From an uncultured Lachnospiraceae bacterium (lineage in GTDB: Bacteria; Bacillota; Clostridia; Lachnospirales; Lachnospiraceae), in contig CAJUHY010000047.1 of NCBI GenBank assembly GCA_910585895.1, forward strand, positions 1-21,113: a stretch of 21,113 nt of DNA, written 5' to 3'. Position numbers and translations under genes: made by a program. The notes beneath the pieces were generated by a model. The model was not told where the DNA came from. It was given only the letters and a program-made list of their open reading frames with translations, and searched no databases. This document shows, piece by piece, positions 8,276 through 15,862 of this stretch (position 1 is its first letter; each line of letters begins with the position of its first letter).

Positions 8276-10696
8276 TTACTTTCTGAGTTCAATCCCCATC
8301 TCTTCCAATGACTTCAAAATCTTATTCATAGCAGGCGCATAGTCCGCTTCCTCTAACGTCTTATCCTTAGCGCGGAATGTCAGGGAATACGCCACAGACT
8401 TAAAGCCAGATTTAATTTGTGCGCCTTCGTAAAGGTCAAACAGTTCATAACTTTCCAAATACTGTCCGCCTTTCGTGTCAAATACTTTTTCCACTTCCCC
8501 TACGAGAATATTTTTGGGCATCACCATGCTAATATCCCTGCTCACTGCCGGAAAACGTGCAATACCCTGGTACTTTCGGTCAAAATTTGCCATAGATACA
8601 ATCATCGGCATATCAATGACTGCCACGTAGACGCGTTCCTTAATCGAATAATTGTCTGCCACCTGGGGATGTATCTCGCCAAGGTATCCCACAATCTCGC
8701 CTTCATAGACAATGTTGGCCTGTCTTCCGGGATGAAGGAACGGCTTTCCCGCCTCTGGGTCATACGTTTCTTTCCCATGCAGCCCCGCCTTATCAAAGAA
8801 CTCTTCCACTACGCCTTTCATGGTATAGAAATCACCGTCTCCATACAGGCCCAGCGTAAACTGCATCCGTTCCTCCGGCAATTCCGTCACCGGCACTTGC
8901 TTGGGCAGATAAATGTTCCCCAACTCATAAAGACGCACATTCTTATTTCTGCGGTTATAATTGGTGGCCAGGGAGGTCAGCATCCCATTTAAGGAAATCG
9001 TGCGCATAATACTGAAATCTTCCCCCAGCGGATTGGAAATTACCACCGTCTGGCGCAAGTCGCTGTCCTGCGGAATCAACAGTTTATCAAATACTTTCGG
9101 ACTTTCAAAGGAGTAGCTCATGCCCTGGCTGAAACCACAGAACTCTGCCGTATCCCTTGCCACTTTTTCCACCCTCAGTTTGAATGATAATTTCCCGGTG
9201 GTTGCCTCACCGCTAGGCAGAGAAGTGGGGATGTTGTCATACCCATAAAATCTTGCCACTTCCTCCGCCATGTCAGCCAAACATTCCAAATCCTGCCGCC
9301 AGGAGGGAACAATTACTTCCTCCTTCTCCTCATCATATCCAAGGTCAATCTTCTTGAAATAGGCAATCATATCCTCCTTGGAAATTTCTGTACCCAACAG
9401 ACAGTTCACTTTCTTATCGTCAAAAGGAATCCTCCTGCCCTCTTTTACCTTGCCGTAGACATCCACCACGCCGCCAACAACTTCCCCGGCACCCAATTCT
9501 TCAATCAGTTGACAGGCACGGTTGATGGCATCTATAGCATTATTGGGGTCCAGACCCTTTTCAAATTTGCCTGAGGCATCAGTGCGCAGCCCGACTTTCT
9601 TGCTGGAAAGGCGGATATTCGTGCCATCAAAACATGCTGCTTCAAAGAGCATAGTCTGTACGTTGTCGGTAATCATAGAATTCTCACCGCCCATAATTCC
9701 GGCAATGCCGACTGCCTTCTCGCCATCACAAATCATCAGCACTGAATCGTCCATTGTGCGTTCCTGACCATCTAAAGTCACAAATTTCTCGCCTTTGTCC
9801 GCGCGGCGCACGACTATTTCTTTGCCGGCAATTGTGTCCAGGTCGTATGCGTGCATGGGCTGTCCGTACTCTTCCATCACGTAGTTGGTGATATCCACAA
9901 TGTTGTTGATAGGACGAATGCCTTGCGCTGCAAGCCGGCGCTGCATCCACTTGGGCGAGGGGGCAATCTTGATGTTTTTGACAACTCTTGCACAATATCT
10001 GGGACAAAGTTCTGTATCTTCAACAGTAACTTTGATGTAATCATTCACGTCCTCACTGTTGCCGGTTTCAGTTACCACCGGCGGCTTAAACTCCTTGCCA
10101 AAAGTGGCAGCAGCTTCCCTTGCCAGACCCAGTACGCCAAAACAATCCACTCGGTTAGAAGTAATCTCATACTCAAATACCACATCATCAAGCCCCAATA
10201 CTTTGATGGCGCTTTCCCCTACTGTGACATCATCCTCAAAAATATAAATACCGTTTTCTGGCGATTCCGGATACATTTCCCTCGTAGAACCAAGTTCCTC
10301 AATGGAGCACATCATGCCATTTGAGGGCACACCTCTGAGTTTACCCTTTTTAATCTTAATTCCGCCCGGCGTCTTCTTGCCATCATGTCCGCCTGCCACA
10401 CGTCCGCCGTCAAGCACAACCGGCACTTTCTGTCCCTCTTTGACATTCGGCGCACCAGTGACAATCTGGATTTCCTCTCCACTGCCTACATTTACCTGAC
10501 ATACCACCAACTTATCTGCATCCGGATGTTTCTCAATTTTGCTAATCTGACCAACTACAATATTTTCCAGGTCAGCATCTAATTTTTCAAATCCTTCCAC
10601 CTTAGAACCGGAAAGCGTCATTGCATCTGTATACTCCTGTGCCGTCACATCCAATTCCGGGACGTAAGCTTTAATCCATGATAATGATGTATTCAT
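8276..10696 (-). CDS. pheT: Phenylalanine--tRNA ligase beta subunit
   Basis: The beta subunit of the alpha2beta2 phenylalanyl-tRNA synthetase, with editing and tRNA-binding functions. The 806 residues match the usual bacterial length. Domains in order: EMAP/tRNA-binding OB fold about 40-150 (VGQISKIEKHPDADKL...VTGAPNV), B3/B4 editing region about 210-390 (RCPRYC-like ELCPRYCARVVKNI, NNIVDITNYVMEEYGQPMHAYD), B5 about 400-475, the catalytic-like core (AEEVARFYGYDNIP, NPLGEDFSIMRT), and the C-terminal ferredoxin-fold anticodon-binding domain about 712-806 (FPAVSRDISMVM). The start is preceded by AAAGGA about 11 nt upstream. pheS lies 68 nt before it and queA 8 nt after it. Expression should follow the T-box upstream of pheS. 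Confidence 0.97.
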   Translation of the reverse strand: MNTSLSWIKAYVPELDVTAQEYTDAMTLSGSKVEGFEKLDADLENIVVGQISKIEKHPDADKLVVCQVNVGSGEEIQIVTGAPNVKEGQKVPVVLDGGRVAGGHDGKKTPGGIKIKKGKLRGVPSNGMMCSIEELGSTREMYPESPENGIYIFEDDVTVGESAIKVLGLDDVVFEYEITSNRVDCFGVLGLAREAAATFGKEFKPPVVTETGNSEDVNDYIKVTVEDTELCPRYCARVVKNIKIAPSPKWMQRRLAAQGIRPINNIVDITNYVMEEYGQPMHAYDLDTIAGKEIVVRRADKGEKFVTLDGQERTMDDSVLMICDGEKAVGIAGIMGGENSMITDNVQTMLFEAACFDGTNIRLSSKKVGLRTDASGKFEKGLDPNNAIDAINRACQLIEELGAGEVVGGVVDVYGKVKEGRRIPFDDKKVNCLLGTEISKEDMIAYFKKIDLGYDEEKEEVIVPSWRQDLECLADMAEEVARFYGYDNIPTSLPSGEATTGKLSFKLRVEKVARDTAEFCGFSQGMSYSFESPKVFDKLLIPQDSDLRQTVVISNPLGEDFSIMRTISLNGMLTSLATNYNRRNKNVRLYELGNIYLPKQVPVTELPEERMQFTLGLYGDGDFYTMKGVVEEFFDKAGLHGKETYDPEAGKPFLHPGRQANIVYEGEIVGYLGEIHPQVADNYSIKERVYVAVIDMPMIVSMANFDRKYQGIARFPAVSRDISMVMPKNILVGEVEKVFDTKGGQYLESYELFDLYEGAQIKSGFKSVAYSLTFRAKDKTLEEADYAPAMNKILKSLEEMGIELRK

Positions 10697-10764
10697 ACTA
10701 TACTAATCCTTTCTTCCATCTCTGCTCTATCTTCAACTAAACTGATTTCTCCATATGACCCTCT

Positions 10765-11784
10765 TTAAAACTGCTTTAAGAAACGGTCATCATTTTCATA
10801 TAACAGGCGCATATCGTCAATCTCATATTTGAGCAATGCAATACGCTCCAGTCCCACGCCGAAAGCAAATCCGCTGTATTCCTCCGGATCAATGCCGCTC
10901 ATTTTCAGCACCCGCGGATGCACCATGCCGCAGCCTAAAATCTCAATCCAGCCGGAACCTTTACAGAAACGACATCCCTTACCGCCGCACTTAAAGCAGG
11001 TCACGTCCACCTCAGCGCTCGGTTCTGTGAATGGAAAATGATGGGGACGGAATTTAACCCTGGTGTCTTCCCCAAACAATTCTTTGGCAAACTCCGCAAG
11101 CGTTCCCTTTAAATCAGCAAATGTAATATTCTTATCTATCACCAGACCCTCAATCTGATGGAAAGATGGGGAATGCGTGGCATCTACCTCGTCTGAGCGG
11201 AACACACGCCCTGGCGCAATCATGCGAATTGGCAGCCTGCCTTTTTCCATCTCACGCACCTGTACCGGTGAAGTCTGGGTTCGCAATACAATATCTTGAT
11301 TGATATAGAAAGTATCCTGCTCATCCTTCGCCGGATGATTTGCCGGAATGTTCAAGGCCTCAAAATTATAATAATCGTATTCTACCTCAGGTCCTTCCAC
11401 CACCTCATAGCCCATCCCGATAAAGATATTCTCTACTTCTTCCAAAGCGATGGTGTTAGGATGACTGTGACCTACTTTATTTTTTTTCGCTGGAAGCGTC
11501 ACATCAATGACTTCCTGTTTTAGTTTCAAATCGCGCTCCGCCGCCTCTAATTTGGCTTTCGTCTGATCTATCAGCTTCTCAATGCTCTCTCTGGTCTCAT
11601 TTACCAGCTGCCCCACGATAGGGCGTTCCTCCGGCAGCACATCTTTCATACCCTTTAATACAGCGGTCAGTTCGCCCTTTTTGCCCAAAAATGCCACTCT
11701 CACATCATTTAATTTGGCAAGACCGTCAGAATTCTGAATTTCACGAATTGCCTCCGCTTTAATCTGTTCTAATTTTTCTTTCAT
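10765..11784 (-). CDS. pheS: Phenylalanine--tRNA ligase alpha subunit
   Basis: The catalytic alpha subunit, which charges tRNA(Phe) with phenylalanine. The start at 11784 (MKEKLEQIKAEAI) is set by AAGGAGG a few bases upstream and by the usual N-terminal coiled coil; an in-frame ATG 60 nt earlier would extend into the leader. Class II motifs are clear: GHSHPNT before motif 1, motif 2 in RMIAPGRVFRSDEVDATHSPSFHQIEGLVID, and motif 3 in FGVGLERIALLKYEIDDMR. A four-cysteine insert (CFKCGGKGCRFC) typical of many Bacillota PheS proteins probably binds zinc. The 339-residue length is normal. It is the first gene of the pheS-pheT-queA operon and is directly preceded by a T-box attenuator. Confidence 0.97.
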   Translation of the reverse strand: MKEKLEQIKAEAIREIQNSDGLAKLNDVRVAFLGKKGELTAVLKGMKDVLPEERPIVGQLVNETRESIEKLIDQTKAKLEAAERDLKLKQEVIDVTLPAKKNKVGHSHPNTIALEEVENIFIGMGYEVVEGPEVEYDYYNFEALNIPANHPAKDEQDTFYINQDIVLRTQTSPVQVREMEKGRLPIRMIAPGRVFRSDEVDATHSPSFHQIEGLVIDKNITFADLKGTLAEFAKELFGEDTRVKFRPHHFPFTEPSAEVDVTCFKCGGKGCRFCKGSGWIEILGCGMVHPRVLKMSGIDPEEYSGFAFGVGLERIALLKYEIDDMRLLYENDDRFLKQF

Positions 11785-11874
11785 AATTTCCTCCTTTTGA
11801 AATTCTAACCCTATTATTTTTGTCTTATAGGAATATACTTTCACGCATTAGTGCAAAAAAGTATTTCCTGTAAG

Positions 11875-12190
11875 ATAAAAAATGTCCCTATGCATTCGCA
11901 TAGGGACGAAATCTTCCGCGGTACCACCCTGATTCCCAGAACTTACAACTTCCGGGCGCTCACTTTGCGTAACGTGCAAAAAACGTCATATCCTACTTTC
12001 GGTTCCGTTGCAGCAGCCAGATTCAGATATGCAGCTCCGGCGGGAAATTCAAGTTCTGTCTTTTCTTAAGGGGACTTACAGCCAATGGACCCCTCTCTCT
12101 GTAAGCAGTGCAGACTTTACTTAGGTACCGGCTTCCTACTCCATAAGCTGCCAATGCCTGAAACGCCTTCTTTGCCTTTCATTATTCGGG
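11875..12190 (-). ncRNA. T-box leader (tRNA(Phe)-sensing riboswitch) of pheS
   Basis: The minus strand carries the diagnostic T-box AGGGTGGTACCGCGG (11930-11916). It is followed by a terminator with 10-bp stem GTCCCTATGC/GCATAGGGAC (11884-11907) and a six-T run. Upstream, stem I closes with GCAGCT pairing AGCTGC; an AGTA motif stands on its 5' side and GAAT-TTC-CCG on its 3' side, so the specifier is most likely TTC, a Phe codon (12046-12044). Uncharged tRNA(Phe) should stabilise the antiterminator and allow pheS transcription; charged tRNA gives termination. The specifier reading is less certain than the class, but the downstream gene agrees. Confidence 0.93.
11884..11907 (-). terminator. 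Intrinsic terminator of the pheS T-box
   Basis: A 10-bp perfect stem with a 4-nt loop, followed on the minus strand by ATTTTTTATC. It is mutually exclusive with the antiterminator formed by the T-box sequence. Confidence 0.9.
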
Positions 12191-12194
12191 TATT

Positions 12195-12223
12195 ATTCTA
12201 ACACGAGTATTGGCAAACTGCAA
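12195..12223 (-). promoter_or_regulatory. Promoter of the pheS-pheT-queA operon
   Basis: TTGCAG (12223-12218), a 17-nt spacer and TAGAAT (12200-12195) on the minus strand place the transcription start near 12188, just ahead of T-box stem I. The -10 matches the sigma-A consensus in five of six positions. It begins only 12 nt after the stop of the upstream membrane-protein gene. Confidence 0.7.
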
Positions 12224-12235
12224 GTGTTTTTTACA

Positions 12236-13078
12236 TCAAATGTCCCGGTAACCGTCCCGTTCTTTCAGCAGCCGATAATCTTCATAAACGTTGTTGAATT
12301 CCGCACACACCAGTAAAATGTAGATTCCAAAATACAGCCACAGCATCACCAGAATGATGGTAGTCAGACTGCCATACATGGAAAAACCATTAAAATAATC
12401 TACATAGATGGAAATCCCAAAGGACAGAAACGCCCACCCCACAGCTGCCATAACGCTGCCCGGAAGCTGGCTCTTGAACGTTGCTTTCCTGTTAGGCAGC
12501 ATTTTATAAAGAACTGCAAAAAACAGAATTAAAATTGCCAGCAAAATCAGGGAACGCCGCTGTAAAATCCAAAAAGTTATATTTGCTATAATGGGCAGAT
12601 ACTGTGTAAACAAATACTGGAGGCTGTTGCCAAATACCATTAAGGTCAAAGAAGCCACAATGGCAATCACCAGCAGCAACGTATAAAGAATTGCCCGAAA
12701 ACGCAGAAACAGCCAATTTCTCGTCTCTTCAATATCGTACACGCTGTTCAGCCCGCCCATCAGGTATTGAATTCCCTTGGCAGCAGACCATACCGCCACC
12801 ACGGCAGCCACAGACACTATCCCAATAGAATTGTTATACATTTCATGGATAATTCCAATCAGAAACGGTGAAATATATGTGGGCATCACACTGTGGACCA
12901 TGTTCAGTATCATTCCCTCTTTGACCGGCGTGTACTGTACCAGTGAAATAAACAACATAATAAACGGTATTAAAGACAGCACAATGAAAAATGCCGACTG
13001 CGCGGCAAATGCGCTGATATTGTCTTTCTTGCATTTTTCTATAAAGGTACGCGCCCTCGCTAATATTCTCCAAATCAT
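12236..13078 (-). CDS. YihY/BrkB-family integral membrane protein
   Basis: A 280-residue protein with about six hydrophobic segments. The YihY/BrkB family is recognised by the N-terminal AFAAQSAFFIVLSLIPFIMLFISL block, the AVVAVWSAAKGIQYLMGGLNSVYDIEETRNW block in the middle, and the C-terminal PGSVMAAVGWAFLSFGISIYVDYF and YGSLTTIILVMLWLYFGIYILLVCAEFNNV. The family was once called ribonuclease BN by mistake; its members are membrane proteins of uncertain function, some proposed as transporters. The ATG overlaps the stop of the SpoIID-like gene (ATGA), with GAGG about 8 nt before it, so the two are translationally coupled. The operon may work at the envelope, but that is inference from context. 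The protein ends just before the pheS promoter with no clear terminator between. Confidence 0.9.
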   Translation of the reverse strand: MIWRILARARTFIEKCKKDNISAFAAQSAFFIVLSLIPFIMLFISLVQYTPVKEGMILNMVHSVMPTYISPFLIGIIHEMYNNSIGIVSVAAVVAVWSAAKGIQYLMGGLNSVYDIEETRNWLFLRFRAILYTLLLVIAIVASLTLMVFGNSLQYLFTQYLPIIANITFWILQRRSLILLAILILFFAVLYKMLPNRKATFKSQLPGSVMAAVGWAFLSFGISIYVDYFNGFSMYGSLTTIILVMLWLYFGIYILLVCAEFNNVYEDYRLLKERDGYRDI

Positions 13079-15336
13079 TGTTTTTCCTCATTATAGATAT
13101 TTTCTATCTCAATATCATGATAAAACTTTGTCAGGATATCCACATAATTCATACCTGCTTTTGCCATCCCATTGGCGCCGTTCTGGCTCATGCCTATTCC
13201 ATGCCCATATCCGCCGCCATACACGACAAATCCGCCATCTGTTGGCGTTATGCTGCAGTACGCGCTCGGCAGCAGCGCCATTTCCACAGGATTGCCCGCT
13301 TTGTCTGTTACCTCTACTGCGGCAACGCCGAGCACTGTACGCACATTATACTCTGAAAACAGCAGCACATACCCTTTTTCATAGGAAATCTTGAGCTGCT
13401 TTATCGCCCCGGAAGCACACCGCTCCTCCACAGTAATCTGCTGCGGCGCGCCAAATGCTGTCAAATCTGCTGCCGTACCCGCAGAACCTTCCGCTTTCAT
13501 AATCTGAACATTGGCAGCATTAGCCTCAAACCGTGCCGCGATGGCAGCATTGACTTCTGCCAATTTCTCGTTCAGCGCCAATTTTGCAGTCCAGCGGAAG
13601 TAAACGCCATCACTGTCATAGGCAGCTATTTCCTGATTTTTAATGAACGCTGCAAATTTCTCCTCATCAGAAATATCCGGCTCCTCTCCATCCGCGAGAA
13701 GCGAAATTCCCTGCAGATATCCCTGTGATTCCTTCGTCTGCTCATTCCACACATTCATGTCTCCTGAAAATCCACAGGAAGTGGAGAAATAGTATGCTTC
13801 CGCAACCTCACCCTGATATTTGATGACTTCACCCACCGTATCATCCACAGCAAGATTCGTCTTCTCATTTTCTGCCTGCTTATTGTAAACCTGATAACTG
13901 GTGCTGTCATTCACATGAGCGCCCAGAGATGCATAGTCTCCCCGCATAAGCTGGATACATGCATAACTCCTGGCACAGACCGCCTGAGTGCAGAGGGCAT
14001 CTCTCTCATACGTGGCTGGCATCTCACTGGGCACCACACCATAGAGGTACTTTTCTAAAGGCAGCTCGTTTACCACACCGTAACCTTCTGGATATTTACG
14101 AATTTCCATGGTTCCGCGGTAACCAAGAGACGTATAAGCCCCCGCCATATCTGCGAAATAAATCCTGCCATTTTCATCTTCCAGCTCAATCTTTACAAAA
14201 TTGACGTTCTCACCAAGCAATTCCGCCGGCTTTATCACCTGCCCTGGCTGTACCTTCTCCACTTTGTCTCCGGCCAGGACACTTCCCGGCGCATCTATTG
14301 TCAGTATAGGATTCTCATGGTAATCCCCATTTTCAGCGTTCAAAAGTAATACCCGGATATTCTCTATCGTTGCAGGTTCCTGCAGAATCACCCCGCATAC
14401 CTGCTTCTTCGCAACTACGAAATCTGCCCGCAGATTTCCAATCACCAGTTTTGACTCATCCAGCTCCTCCACTGTCCCATATGTCTTATATACTTTCAGC
14501 TTACCACTGTATTCCAAAATCCCATAACCGGAAATCTCAATTTTCTCCTCATCAAAACTCAAAACTGTGCCGCTAATCTTATCTTCTTTCTTGTAAATCC
14601 CCGTCACCTTACGGTCTTTCCACTCAATATCACAGATAGTGTCTGTTATCTGCTCATCCAAACCCTCAATATTCAGGGATATCTTCTGATTCTCATAGAG
14701 AATCTCCGCTTTGCCCTTCTGGGCCTTATGTACGAACGCGTTCTCCAGCGTCAGATTTGTATCGCATTCACTGTTCACACCAATAATCCGGTCCTCTGTC
14801 ACATATACCTGATACATATCATAGTGGTGGAAATAGTTCACGCCATCCGCCACCTGAAAACGTCCTTCCTGAGTCAGGCAGTCCTTGGGAACTTTATCCC
14901 CGCCATCTTCATCCAAAAATACCAGATTGACAAGAGAAACCTTATCTACCGTATCTAAAAGTTCCAAAATCTGCCCATATATCTGGTTCCACTCTGCACG
15001 TGGAACTGCTTTCCAAAAAAATGCATCTTCATACGTAATATACTCCTGCACGGAGAGCTGTTCTAATAATGATTTAAGTTTACCATACGTCAGCTTGCCG
15101 TCCAGGTTCTTCGCATGAAGAAATTCCTTTAATTTTCCCTCCCATTCTTTCTCACCATAGTACGTAAAGCTTAACTGTGACGGCAACTCCGCCAGCGCCA
15201 CATATTCACTGCTGTATTCCGTAATCACCTGTTTGGAGCCTATGACGTGTGTAAGAAAAATCACCAGAAACAGCAGGCTAAAAAACAGGAAACATAATAT
15301 GTAATTTCTCCTATATTGAAATAATCGTTTTTTCAT
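13075..15336 (-). CDS. Membrane-anchored SpoIID/LytB-domain protein with a long N-terminal extension
   Basis: A 753-residue type II membrane protein. The start at 15336 (MKKRLFQYRRNYILCF) is preferred over an upstream TTG because it gives a basic N-terminus and one membrane anchor (about 11-33), and because the TTG lies inside a hairpin; the ribosome site AGGATTGG is modest. Residues about 35-320 match nothing I recognise. The SpoIID/LytB domain occupies about 325-735: LPLEKYLYGVVPSEMP with the glutamate equivalent to the SpoIID lytic-transglycosylase catalytic residue (E438), ALCTQAVCARSYA, NDSTSYQVY, AYYFSTSCGFSGD, and the C-terminal YGHGIGMSQNGANGMAKAG. Sporulation SpoIID proteins are about 340 residues, so this is a larger relative, likely a peptidoglycan enzyme or wall-associated factor. 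spoIIP and spoIIQ are not nearby. It overlaps the BrkB-family gene by 4 nt. Confidence 0.88.
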   Translation of the reverse strand: MKKRLFQYRRNYILCFLFFSLLFLVIFLTHVIGSKQVITEYSSEYVALAELPSQLSFTYYGEKEWEGKLKEFLHAKNLDGKLTYGKLKSLLEQLSVQEYITYEDAFFWKAVPRAEWNQIYGQILELLDTVDKVSLVNLVFLDEDGGDKVPKDCLTQEGRFQVADGVNYFHHYDMYQVYVTEDRIIGVNSECDTNLTLENAFVHKAQKGKAEILYENQKISLNIEGLDEQITDTICDIEWKDRKVTGIYKKEDKISGTVLSFDEEKIEISGYGILEYSGKLKVYKTYGTVEELDESKLVIGNLRADFVVAKKQVCGVILQEPATIENIRVLLLNAENGDYHENPILTIDAPGSVLAGDKVEKVQPGQVIKPAELLGENVNFVKIELEDENGRIYFADMAGAYTSLGYRGTMEIRKYPEGYGVVNELPLEKYLYGVVPSEMPATYERDALCTQAVCARSYACIQLMRGDYASLGAHVNDSTSYQVYNKQAENEKTNLAVDDTVGEVIKYQGEVAEAYYFSTSCGFSGDMNVWNEQTKESQGYLQGISLLADGEEPDISDEEKFAAFIKNQEIAAYDSDGVYFRWTAKLALNEKLAEVNAAIAARFEANAANVQIMKAEGSAGTAADLTAFGAPQQITVEERCASGAIKQLKISYEKGYVLLFSEYNVRTVLGVAAVEVTDKAGNPVEMALLPSAYCSITPTDGGFVVYGGGYGHGIGMSQNGANGMAKAGMNYVDILTKFYHDIEIENIYNEEKQ

Positions 15337-15374
15337 GAAACTATATCCAATCCTAACTACATAAGATAAGGCAG

Positions 15375-15403
15375 AAAGGCTGCCTTTTTCCAAAGCAGCC
15401 TTT
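15375..15403. repeat. Hairpin in the leader of the SpoIID-like gene
   Basis: AAAGGCTGC (15375-15383) and GCAGCCTTT (15395-15403) are perfect 9-bp arms with an 11-nt loop. No good T run follows on the minus strand, so it may be a leader structure or a weak terminator for transcripts coming from the 6S RNA region. Confidence 0.5.
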
Positions 15404-15537
15404 CCTCTTTTGTAATTTATCTTTCGTCCATCTATATTCTTTGGTACTCTCTTCTATCCTTCGTATCCCACAATTCTTCGGTAAATCATGCGCGGGTTTT
15501 CTTTTGTAAAGCTCTTTTGTATCTTCAAAATTTATTC
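15404..15537. other. Gap between 6S RNA and the SpoIID-like gene; no convincing gene
   Basis: A minus-strand purine-rich stretch. It holds only an 11-codon ATG frame (MIYRRIVGYEG) that can extend to about 24 codons from a TTG, without a ribosome site. I see no clear promoter for the SpoIID-like gene here. Transcription may come from an unrecognised site or from read-through past the 6S RNA. Confidence 0.4.
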
Positions 15538-15732
15538 TGAAAAGTACCCCGAAATGCCGTTTCCTGCAATTTTGACTCCTAGCAAAGCTAGGTGGGTAAC
15601 CGCAACTTCTCTTCTGCCTTCCGCTGCATACTGACGGCCTGACATCCAATCGGCAATATAGGAATCCCATGAAAGTAAATGTAGGTTCAAAATAGCAGGG
15701 TATCGCACATCCCAGGAATACTTTCTTAACAC
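15538..15732 (-). ncRNA. ssrS: 6S RNA (SsrS), RNA polymerase-binding regulator
   Basis: About 190 nt fold as a long rod with a central bubble, the 6S shape. Closing stem: AAAGTATTCC (15724-15715) pairs fully with GGGGTACTTT (15550-15541), with two G-U pairs; GGGATGT then pairs with GCATTTC, and CCTGC-T-ATTTTGA pairs with TCAAAAT-T-GCAGG. Next comes an open bubble whose 3' strand holds the small hairpin CCTAGC-TTT-GCTAGG, as in known 6S RNAs. The distal arm runs from TTGCCGATTGG to GAAGTTGCGG. A strong promoter directly precedes it and no reading frame with a ribosome site fits. 6S RNA mimics an open promoter and sequesters the sigma-A holoenzyme in stationary phase. Assignment is by structure and recalled similarity, not by covariance search. 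Confidence 0.75.
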
Positions 15733-15738
15733 ATTTTG

Positions 15739-15767
15739 ATTATACTCTATTATGCCCTGAACTGCAA
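15739..15767 (-). promoter_or_regulatory. Promoter of the 6S RNA gene
   Basis: TTGCAG (15767-15762), a 17-nt spacer and a perfect TATAAT (15744-15739) on the minus strand put the start near 15732, a few bases before the closing stem of the RNA. The -35 hexamer and the spacing equal those of the pheS T-box promoter. Confidence 0.75.
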
Positions 15768-15824
15768 CTAAAAATTAATGTTAATTTCATGTTTAAGTCA
15801 CAGAAATTACCATTTGAAATCTTA

Positions 15825-15853
15825 GAAGCCTCCATCAATCAAATGGAGGCTTC
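15825..15853 (-). terminator. Terminator hairpin after the L,D-transpeptidase gene
   Basis: GAAGCCTCCAT (15825-15835) and ATGGAGGCTTC (15843-15853) form a perfect 11-bp stem with a 7-nt loop, 10 nt beyond the stop at 15863. The T run on the minus strand is poor (TAAGATTTC), so efficiency is uncertain. Confidence 0.65.
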
Positions 15854-15862
15854 CAAAATTGT

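Noticed and set aside
15353..15670. Minus-strand frame of 105 codons across the 6S RNA and leader
   Set aside because: It runs through the RNA stem structures, lacks a ribosome site, and its product is cysteine/arginine-rich without recognisable motifs.
15538..15732. The structured RNA as tmRNA, RNase P RNA or a riboswitch
   Set aside because: There is no tRNA-like ends or tag frame, it is too short for RNase P RNA, and I see no known riboswitch core. The rod with a central bubble fits 6S best.
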